Part shown: positions 16,731 through 23,658 of the stretch, piece by piece
How positions within the stretch are numbered: position 1 is the stretch's first letter
Layout: every line of letters begins with the position of its first letter
Notes under the pieces: model-generated
What the model was told of the DNA's origin: nothing
Database searches by the model: none
Seen by the model: only the letters and a program-made list of their open reading frames with translations
From: Streptomyces sp. SKN60
Lineage (GTDB): Bacteria; Actinomycetota; Actinomycetes; Streptomycetales; Streptomycetaceae
NCBI RefSeq assembly: GCF_026236535.1
Contig: NZ_JAHTMW010000011.1
Coordinates: 186,001-250,000, forward strand
Length of the DNA stretch: 64,000 nt
Reading direction: 5' to 3'
Translations under genes and position numbers: made by a program

Positions 16731-17864
16731 ATGCCCTCGCACCAGCACCGCACGGCCCCGCCCGGCCGGCGGGCCGTCCTCGCCGCCGGCGCGGCCGCCG
16801 CCCTGGCGTTCGCGCTTCCGCCGGTGCCCGCCGCCGCGAGCACCGCACGCCCCGCCGGTCCGTTCGGGCGGTTCGGCTCGCCCGCGCACCGGCTGACCCC
16901 GCGCACCCTGTACGTCCACCCGGGCGGCCTCGGCGACCATCCGACCGTCCAGGGGGCGGTGGACGCGGCCGGCGGACCCGGCTGGACGCTGGTGCTCGCC
17001 CCCGGCACGTACCGGGAGACCGTCCTCGTGAGCGCCGCCCGCACCGGCATGACCTTGGTCGGCGCGAGCGAGGACCCGAAGGACGTCGTGGTCGTGTACG
17101 ACAACGCGGCGGGCACCCCGCGGCCGGACGGCACCCCGTACGGGACCAGCGGGTCCGCCACCACGACCGTGCAGGCGGACGGGTTCACGGCCCGCTGGGT
17201 GACCTTCGCCAACGACTTCCTGCGCACCGACCTGCCCGGCAATCCCGGCACCCAGGCGGTCGCGCTGAAGGCGCAGGGCGACCGCTCGGCCTTTCTGCAC
17301 TGCCGCTTCCTCGGCCATCAGGACACCCTGTACGCGGACTCGATGGCGCTGAACGCGCTCGCCCGGCAGTACTTCGCGCACTGCCATGTCGAGGGCGACG
17401 TGGACTTCGTCTTCGGGCGGGCCCGGGCGGTGTTCGAACACTGCCGCTTCCGTACGCTGCTCCGCACCGATCTGCCCTCGGCGCCGTACGGCTTCGTCTT
17501 CGCCCCGTCGACGGCGCGCGGCAACCCCTACGGCTTCCTGGTCAGCCGCGGCCGGTTCGTCAGCGAGGCGCCCGACGGCTACTACAAGCTGGCGCGGCCG
17601 TGGGTGCCGGGCTCGGATCCGACGGCGTGGCCGTCCCTGGTCGTCCGGGACAGCGTCCTCGGGCCGGGGATCGACGCCGTGGCGCCGTACGCGAACATGC
17701 GCGACGCGTATCCCTGGCAGGCGCAGCGGTTCGGCGAGTACCGCAACACCGGGCCGGGCGCGGACGTCACCGTGCCGGAGAACCGGCCGCAGCTCAGCGC
17801 GGCCGAGGCCGCGTCGGCGACCCGGGCCGCGTATCTGGGCGACTGGACGCCGGTCGCCCCGTAA
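16731..17864 (+). CDS. Secreted pectin methylesterase, CE8
   Basis: Removes methyl esters from pectin, producing pectate for the two lyases. The 377-residue product has an RR-containing signal (GRRAVLAAGAAAALAFALPP, cut near AAAS). CE8 motifs are the acid/base Asp in LGHQDTLYAD, the nucleophile Asp in GDVDFVFGRARAVFEHC and the Arg in KLARPWVPG. A pyrimidine-rich, G-poor spacer (16637-16720) separates it from the PL1 gene, and GAAGGAG precedes the ATG. Confidence 0.92.
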   Translation: MPSHQHRTAPPGRRAVLAAGAAAALAFALPPVPAAASTARPAGPFGRFGSPAHRLTPRTLYVHPGGLGDHPTVQGAVDAAGGPGWTLVLAPGTYRETVLVSAARTGMTLVGASEDPKDVVVVYDNAAGTPRPDGTPYGTSGSATTTVQADGFTARWVTFANDFLRTDLPGNPGTQAVALKAQGDRSAFLHCRFLGHQDTLYADSMALNALARQYFAHCHVEGDVDFVFGRARAVFEHCRFRTLLRTDLPSAPYGFVFAPSTARGNPYGFLVSRGRFVSEAPDGYYKLARPWVPGSDPTAWPSLVVRDSVLGPGIDAVAPYANMRDAYPWQAQRFGEYRNTGPGADVTVPENRPQLSAAEAASATRAAYLGDWTPVAP

Positions 17865-17922
17865 GCCCCCCTCCGTTCACCTCCCCCACCACCACCCCCC
17901 ACCACGAGAGGACCCGCACGTC

Positions 17923-19053
17923 ATGTCTCGTACCGCAGCACGCTCCCGGGGCACGCTCCTCGCCCTGACCGTCCTGGCCGCTTCCGTCGCCGGCCCGGTC
18001 GTCCTCGCCTCGCCCGCCCAGGCCGCCACGGTCGTGGTCTCGACGGCCACCGAGCTGGCGAGCGCCGTGAAGAACGCGGCCCCCGGCACCGTCATCCAGG
18101 TGAGGGGCGGCACCTACCGGCCCACCGCCACCCTGCAGTCCACGGCCAACGGGACCACCTCGGCGCCGATCCGTCTGGAACCGTACGGCTCGGAGTCCGT
18201 CGTCATCGACGGTTCGGGCCTGCCGGCCGGTGCGTGGATCTTCAAACTGACCGCGGACTACTGGACGGTGTCGAACCTGACGTTCCAGAACTCCCCGGAC
18301 AGCGCGGTCGTCTGCACCTCCTGCACCGGCACGGTGTGGAACCGGATCACGACGCGGAACGGCGGCGACTCCGGCTTCACGCTCACCGGCGCCGACACGA
18401 ACAACAACACCGTGCGCAATCTCGACTCGTACGGGCACTACGACGCGGCCAACCACGGCGAGAACGCGGACGGCCTCGCGATCAAGTTCGGGTCGGGCTC
18501 GGGAAATCTGATCACCGGGGCGCGCCTTTTCGACAACTCCGACGACGGCGTGGACCTGTGGTCCTGGTCCTCGCCGGTGACGATCGAGCACACCTGGGCC
18601 TGGGGCAACGGGCGGAACCGCTGGTCGGACTCCGCCTTCGCGGGCGACGGGAACGGCTACAAGCTGGGCGGCGACGGCGAGGTCGTCGCCCATGTGGTCA
18701 ACAACTCGGCGGCCTGGTCCAACGCGGGCAACGGCTTCACCGAGAACAGCAACAAGGGCGCGATCGTGATCAACCGCACGACGGCGTACGCGAACGGCAA
18801 GTGGGGCTACTACTTCGCCACGGGCGCGGCCCGCCTCGGCAGGAACCTGGCCGTCGGCAACGGCTCGGGCCTGGTCAACAAGGGGTCCTCGGTGGTGTCG
18901 TCGGGCAACAACTGGGACTCCGGGATCGCGACCCCGGCCTTCGTCTCCACCCACCCGGCGACGGCCTACGGGGCGAGGAAGTCGGACGGTTCGCTGCCGG
19001 CGACGACCTTCCTCACGACCGGGTCGACGACGATCGGCTCGACGATGAACTGA
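17923..19053 (+). CDS. Secreted pectate lyase, PL9-type beta-helix
   Basis: A 376-residue exported protein. The signal peptide ends at PAQA; the rest is a right-handed parallel beta-helix. The Asn-rich turns (DTNNNTVRN) and the Asp cluster in NSDDGVDLWSWSSPV resemble the calcium site of PL9 lyases, where a Lys acts as base. Its start VVSTATELASAVKNAAPGT is typical of PL9. GAGAGGA precedes ATG 17923 after a short C-rich spacer. As the last gene of the pectin run it adds a second lyase fold to PL1. The stop lies 7 bp from the convergent exonuclease gene. Confidence 0.87.
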   Translation: MSRTAARSRGTLLALTVLAASVAGPVVLASPAQAATVVVSTATELASAVKNAAPGTVIQVRGGTYRPTATLQSTANGTTSAPIRLEPYGSESVVIDGSGLPAGAWIFKLTADYWTVSNLTFQNSPDSAVVCTSCTGTVWNRITTRNGGDSGFTLTGADTNNNTVRNLDSYGHYDAANHGENADGLAIKFGSGSGNLITGARLFDNSDDGVDLWSWSSPVTIEHTWAWGNGRNRWSDSAFAGDGNGYKLGGDGEVVAHVVNNSAAWSNAGNGFTENSNKGAIVINRTTAYANGKWGYYFATGAARLGRNLAVGNGSGLVNKGSSVVSSGNNWDSGIATPAFVSTHPATAYGARKSDGSLPATTFLTTGSTTIGSTMN

Positions 19054-19060
19054 GCGCCGA

Positions 19061-19672
19061 TCAACCGAGCGCCGAGGCGCTGACCCCGGGGGCGCCGGCT
19101 CCCGCGTCCCACGCCCCGCGCTCCACCAGATCGAGGACGAGGGCGGCGATGTTCCACGCGTCGTCCTCGCCCCGGTGGTGCCGGCCCTCCAGCGGCAGCC
19201 CGGCGATCCGCAGGGCGCCCGCCATGCCGGGCCGCTTGCGCAGCCCGTACGCCTCGGTGAACACGGCCTTGGCGTTGGTGTGCCCCGCCTCGGCCGGCCG
19301 CCCGAACGGATAGGGCGCGCCGGCCGCCCGGCACTGCCGCTCGAACTGCTTGCGGTCGTAGTCGCCCCAGCTCGCCCAGGGGCGGGCGCGGGCGTCGTAC
19401 TCGTCGGCGAGCATCCGGCACGCCTCGGCGAAACCGACCCCGCCGGCGACCTCGGCCGGGGTGAGCCCGGTCAGTTCGGTGCAGAAGCCGCTGACCTCGG
19501 ACCGCTCGGGTCGCACGAGGATCCGGTGCTTCCCCACGCGCCGGCGCGCCGTCAGATCCACGACGGTGAGCCCGATCTCGATGATCTCGCTCACCGCGCC
19601 GGGCGGCGGCTGTCCGTCCCAGCAGGTGGCCTCGACGTCGACGACGTTCAGAAGGGCGGGTCCGTGTTCCAT
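19061..19672 (-). CDS. 3'-5' exonuclease, DEDDh family (KapD/ERI1-like)
   Basis: A 203-residue nuclease. The first acidic motif is VVDVEATCWDG (~10-20), the second WGDYDRKQFERQC (~110), and the last HHRGEDDAWNIA holds the His and Asp of the DEDDh active site. Such proteins trim RNA or DNA 3' ends. ATG 19672 is the best start; an upstream in-frame ATG at 19756 would add 28 low-complexity residues. It lies just downstream of rtcB on the same strand (80 bp apart), which suggests co-transcription and a possible RNA end-processing role beside the ligase. Confidence 0.83.
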   Translation of the reverse strand: MEHGPALLNVVDVEATCWDGQPPPGAVSEIIEIGLTVVDLTARRRVGKHRILVRPERSEVSGFCTELTGLTPAEVAGGVGFAEACRMLADEYDARARPWASWGDYDRKQFERQCRAAGAPYPFGRPAEAGHTNAKAVFTEAYGLRKRPGMAGALRIAGLPLEGRHHRGEDDAWNIAALVLDLVERGAWDAGAGAPGVSASALG

Positions 19673-19752
19673 GGCGGCAGGGTAGGGACGGCGGGCGGGG
19701 CGGGTCACGCGGTTTTCCGCGGGCGGACCCCCGTTCCCCGTTCCGCTGTCAT

Positions 19753-21177
19753 TCATCCTTTGACGACCCCCAGCGGTACGAGGCGGGCGACCAGCCTCGC
19801 CAGTCCCGCGCGTTCGGTCGCGGCGGCCACGGCGTCGACGTCCTTGTAGGCGTCGGGCGTCTCCTCGGCGAGCGCCCGCCACGAGATCGGCCGGACGGCG
19901 ATGCCGTGGGACTCCAGATCCTCCTGCAGTTCCTCGCCCCGGACGCGGCGGAGCGCCTGGTGGCGGCTCCAGACCCGGCCCGCGCCGTGGGCGGAGGACC
20001 AGAAGGCCTCGTTGCCTGCGGTGCCGGCCATCACGTACGAGGCGGTCCCCATCGTGCCGGGCACGAGCACGGGCTGCCCGGCCTCCGCCAGGTCCTCCGG
20101 CAGCTCCGGATGGCCCGGCGGCAGGGCCCGGGTGGCGCCCTTGCGGTGGACGCACAGGCGGCGCCGCACACCGTCCACCTCGTGGGTCTCGATCTTCGCC
20201 ATGTTGTGGGAGACGTCGTAGACAAGGTCCAGCCTCGCCCCGGCGGCGACGTCGAACGCGTGACGCGCGGCCTCGGTGAGCAGCTGCCGGTTGGCGCGCC
20301 CGTAGTTGGCGGCGGCCGCCATCGCCCCCAGGTAGGCGCGGCCCGGCGTGGAGACGGCGGGGGCGCAGGCCAGCTGCCGGTCCGGCAGGTGGATGCCGAA
20401 CGAGCGCAGGGACTGGTCCATCACACGGACGTGGTCGCTGCACACCTGGTGCCCCAGGCCGCGCGAACCGCAGTGGATCATGACGCACACCTGGCCGGGA
20501 CGCAGACCGAAGGCGGTGGCGGTCGACTGGTCGTACACCCGGTCCACGGCCTGCACTTCGAGGAAGTGATTGGCCGACCCCAGGCTCCCCACCTGCTGGA
20601 GCCCCCGGTCGACCGCCCGCTGACCGACCTGCGACGGATCGGCCCCCGCCAGTGTCCCGCGGTCCTCGCAGCGTTCCAGGTCGCGGGGGACGCCCCGGCC
20701 GTGCTCGACCGCGTACGCGGCCCCGGCGGCCATGAGTTCGTCCAGCTGGGGGCGTCCGGACAGCTTCCACAGCCCGCCGCGCCCCAGGCCGCGCGGCACG
20801 GTGTCTCCGAGGATGTCCATCAGGCGGCGCGTGTGGGGGGTCAGGGCGCCGCGATCGAGGTCGGCGGCGAGCAGTCGCACACCGCAGGAGATGTCGAATC
20901 CGACACCGCCGGGCGAGATCACCCCGCCGGCGTCGATGTCCGTGGCGGCCACCCCTCCGATCGGGAAGCCGTACCCCCAGTGCACATCGGGCATGGCGTA
21001 CGAGGCACGCACGATGCCCGGCAGCGTCGCCACGTTCACGACCTGTTCCAGCGCCTTGTCGCCGGCCGCCTCCGGCAGGAGCTCCCGCGTCGCGAAGACG
21101 ACGCCGGGAACCCGCATCGGGCCCTGCTGTGCGATGCGGAACCGTACCGGGGTCTCCTCCACCAGGGTGATGTCCAT
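19753..21177 (-). CDS. rtcB: RNA-splicing ligase RtcB
   Basis: Joins RNA 2',3'-cyclic phosphate or 3'-phosphate ends to 5'-hydroxyl ends using GTP and manganese. The 474-residue sequence has the metal-site blocks PDVHWGYGFPIGGVAA and GGVGFDISCGVRL, GSLGSANHFLEVQ, HCGSRGLGHQV, and the guanylylated His in CVHRKGATRALPPGHP (~330). A DISCGVRL start of the metal centre and the C-terminal AYKDVDAV are family typical. Its activator archease is encoded ~2 kb away on the same strand, with the PolX gene between on the other strand. It likely repairs RNAs broken by toxins or stress; tRNA splicing is not expected in Streptomyces. Confidence 0.96.
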   Translation of the reverse strand: MDITLVEETPVRFRIAQQGPMRVPGVVFATRELLPEAAGDKALEQVVNVATLPGIVRASYAMPDVHWGYGFPIGGVAATDIDAGGVISPGGVGFDISCGVRLLAADLDRGALTPHTRRLMDILGDTVPRGLGRGGLWKLSGRPQLDELMAAGAAYAVEHGRGVPRDLERCEDRGTLAGADPSQVGQRAVDRGLQQVGSLGSANHFLEVQAVDRVYDQSTATAFGLRPGQVCVMIHCGSRGLGHQVCSDHVRVMDQSLRSFGIHLPDRQLACAPAVSTPGRAYLGAMAAAANYGRANRQLLTEAARHAFDVAAGARLDLVYDVSHNMAKIETHEVDGVRRRLCVHRKGATRALPPGHPELPEDLAEAGQPVLVPGTMGTASYVMAGTAGNEAFWSSAHGAGRVWSRHQALRRVRGEELQEDLESHGIAVRPISWRALAEETPDAYKDVDAVAAATERAGLARLVARLVPLGVVKG

Positions 21178-21325
21178 GCCCGTCGTCCCTTCCCCGTCCC
21201 CCGCCTTGCGCTAGCCCCTCTTCCGGTGGGCCGTCTTCCCGAAGCCCCTCTTCCAGTAGACGCTCGGCGTCCCGGCTTCGCGCACCGTCGAGCACGGCGG
21301 GCGCCCGGTTCCTAGACTGGAAGGC

Positions 21326-23062
21326 GTGGCCCGGCCCAACGAAGAGGTCGAGGCACTCCTTCAGGAGTACGCGGACCTCATCGCCATCACCGGAGGCGAG
21401 GCGTTCAAGGCGCGCGCCTACGAGAAGGCCGCCCGCGCCATCGGCGGGCACCCCGCGGACGTGTCCCGGCTCGACGCGGCGGGTCTGCGGGAGATCCCCG
21501 GCGTCGGCAGATCCATCGCCGAGAAGGTCGTCGAGTACTTCCGCACCGGCAGGGTCGAGACGATCGAGGAGCGGCGGGCGAGGATCCCGGACGGTGTGCG
21601 GCGGCTCATGGCCATCCCCACCCTCGGCCCCAAGAAGGCGCTGGCGCTCTACGGGGACCTGCGGATCTCCTCCGTGGACGAGCTGGTCGACGCGATCAAG
21701 GCGGAGCGGCTGCGCGACCTCAAGGGCTTCGGCGAGAAGACCGAGGAGAACATCCTGCACGGCATCGAGCTGATGCGGCAGGCCGGTGGGCGCGTCCTGC
21801 TGAGTGTCGCCGCGGAGACCGCCGAGGACATCGTCACGACCTTGTCCGGGATCAGCGGTTGTGAGGACTGCGCCTACGCGGGGTCGCTGCGCCGGATGAA
21901 GGAGACCGTCGGCGACCTCGACATCCTTGTCGCCGCCGCCCGGTCGGCGCCCTTCATGAACGCGCTCACCGAACTGCCGGCCACCGCGGAGGTCCTCGTG
22001 CACGGCCCCAAGAAGACCTCCGTCCGCACCGCCGAGGGCGTCCAGGTCGACCTGCGGGTGGTGCGGCCGGCCTCGTGGGGCGCCGCCCTGCAGTACTTCA
22101 CCGGTTCGAAGGCGCACAACATCCACACCCGTACGCTCGCCGTCCGCGCGGGCCTGAAGCTCTCCGAGTACGGCCTGTTCGAGACGGAGAGCGGCGAACG
22201 GGTCGCCTCGCGGACCGAGGCGGAGGTGTACGAGCGACTCGGCCTGCCGTGGATCCCGCCCACCCTGCGCGAGGACCGCGGGGAGATCGAGGCCGGCCTG
22301 CGCGGCGAGCTCCCCGCAGTGGTGACGGAGGACGACATCAGGGGCGACCTGCACACCCACACCGACCTCACCGACGGCCTCGCCCCGCTGGAGGACATGG
22401 TGGCGGCGGCCGCCGCACGCGGCTACGCGTACTACGCGGTCACCGACCACGCCCCCGACATGTCCATGCAGCTCATGACCGACGACAAGATCCTCGCCCA
22501 GCGCGAGCGGGTGCGGGAGCTGGACGGCAGGCACCACCGGATGCGGCTCCTGCACGGCACCGAACTCAACATCGGGCCGGAAGGCGACGTGGACTGGCCC
22601 GACGATTTCCTCCGGGACTTCGACCTCTGCGTGGCCTCGGTGCACTCCCACTTCGGGCTCGGGCGGGACGCGATGACCCGGCGGATCGTCCGGGCCTGTG
22701 AGAACCCGTACGTCAACGTCATCGGCCATCCCACCACCCGGCTGATCGGCAGACGACCCGGGATCGACGCGGACTTCGACGAGGTGTTCGCCGTCTGCGC
22801 CCGTACCGGCACCGCCCTGGAGATCAACGCCCAGCCCGACCGCCTCGACCTCGGCGACGAGGACATCCTGCGGGCCAAGGAGTACGGGGTGAAGTTCGCC
22901 GTCGACACCGACGCCCATTCGATCCCCCAGCTCGCCCACCTCCGCTACGGCGTCGGCACGGCGCAACGTGGCCGGCTCACCGCCGACGACGTGATCAACA
23001 CCTGGCCGCTGCGGCGGCTGCGAAGCTTCCTCCGCAAGGACCGAGCGGGCCGGTCGGCCTGA
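21326..23062 (+). CDS. polX: PolX-family DNA polymerase with PHP domain
   Basis: A 578-residue family X polymerase/PHP fusion of the Bacillus PolX type for gap-filling repair. The N-terminal helix-hairpin-helix region (REIPGVGRSIAEKVVEYF) contacts DNA. The polymerase site has GSLRRMKETVGDLDILV (two Asp, ~190-205) and VQVDLRVV (third Asp). The C-terminal PHP domain (~330-570) has RGDLHTHTDLTDG, VTDHAP, HGTELNI and DTDAHS, the metal-binding set for 3'-5' exonuclease activity. GTG 21326 is the start. It is convergent with archease (8 bp apart) and divergent from rtcB. Confidence 0.94.
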   Translation: MARPNEEVEALLQEYADLIAITGGEAFKARAYEKAARAIGGHPADVSRLDAAGLREIPGVGRSIAEKVVEYFRTGRVETIEERRARIPDGVRRLMAIPTLGPKKALALYGDLRISSVDELVDAIKAERLRDLKGFGEKTEENILHGIELMRQAGGRVLLSVAAETAEDIVTTLSGISGCEDCAYAGSLRRMKETVGDLDILVAAARSAPFMNALTELPATAEVLVHGPKKTSVRTAEGVQVDLRVVRPASWGAALQYFTGSKAHNIHTRTLAVRAGLKLSEYGLFETESGERVASRTEAEVYERLGLPWIPPTLREDRGEIEAGLRGELPAVVTEDDIRGDLHTHTDLTDGLAPLEDMVAAAAARGYAYYAVTDHAPDMSMQLMTDDKILAQRERVRELDGRHHRMRLLHGTELNIGPEGDVDWPDDFLRDFDLCVASVHSHFGLGRDAMTRRIVRACENPYVNVIGHPTTRLIGRRPGIDADFDEVFAVCARTGTALEINAQPDRLDLGDEDILRAKEYGVKFAVDTDAHSIPQLAHLRYGVGTAQRGRLTADDVINTWPLRRLRSFLRKDRAGRSA

Positions 23063-23070
23063 GCGCGCCC

Positions 23071-23562
23071 TCACACGTCGAGCGTCACCGAACAGGTCCA
23101 GCCGCCCGGTCCCCGGCCCATCGCCGTCTCGTGCAGCGTGACGGCCTTCGGCGCGGCGCCCGTCACCGGAAGCGTCCCGGCGTCAGCCGTCCACAGGACG
23201 CCCCGCACGCCTCCGTCCACGGGGACGAGTTCCACCTCGACCGGGACCTCGCCCGCCGTGTCCAGCCGGTACACCACCTCGTCGAGCAGAGCGACCAGGA
23301 CGTCCTCGTCCCGGTCCGCCCGTACCTCCACGTCCCGCCGGTGGACCCCCACCGCCCCCGTCAGATCCAGGAACGACGCGCAGACGCCCCGTACGGCCTG
23401 TGCGAGGCATTCCTCCCGGGTGGGAGCCCATGCCTCCACCCGCAGGTCCGCCGTGTGGGGCACGCCACGGTGCCCGCTGCGGCCCACCGAAGGGTCCGGT
23501 CCCACAGGCTTCCTCCGTCCTGCCCTCGCCGTGACAGCGCCTTCGCACCCCGCATCCCCCAT
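23071..23562 (-). CDS. Archease, RtcB activator
   Basis: A ~163-residue archease-family protein. GHRGVPHTADLRVEAWAPTR contains the HTAD segment with the metal-binding Asp. RADRDEDVLVALLDEVVYRLDT and the C-terminal TLHETAMG... V-T-L-D-V end follow the family pattern. Archease speeds guanylylation of RtcB and widens its nucleotide use. A start at ATG 23562 is chosen; GTG 23577 would add five residues, and the true start could be further in, near GHRGVPHT. Location beside rtcB supports the call. Confidence 0.85.
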   Translation of the reverse strand: MGDAGCEGAVTARAGRRKPVGPDPSVGRSGHRGVPHTADLRVEAWAPTREECLAQAVRGVCASFLDLTGAVGVHRRDVEVRADRDEDVLVALLDEVVYRLDTAGEVPVEVELVPVDGGVRGVLWTADAGTLPVTGAAPKAVTLHETAMGRGPGGWTCSVTLDV

Positions 23563-23580
23563 TCTGCCGCGGGACACGTG

Positions 23581-23617
23581 CGGCCGGGCGGGCCCCTTCT
23601 CGGGGCCCGCCCGGCCG
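23581..23617. terminator. Perfect 16-bp stem-loop downstream of the GH48 gene
   Basis: CGGCCGGGCGGGCCCC (23581-23596) and its exact complement (23602-23617) enclose a 5-base loop. It lies between the end of the GH48 gene and the start of archease, both on the minus strand. It has no U-tract, as is common for Streptomyces terminators. Confidence 0.75.
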
Positions 23618-23658
23618 GTTCGTACGCGGAGCGGGTGCTCTTCGCGGGGCGGCGGTTG

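Noticed and set aside
19061..23074. Very long minus-strand open frame (over 1300 codons) spanning rtcB and polX regions
   Set aside because: It is a by-product of GC-biased third positions; only its last ~203 codons (the exonuclease) have protein-like features, and it is antisense to the well-supported polX gene.
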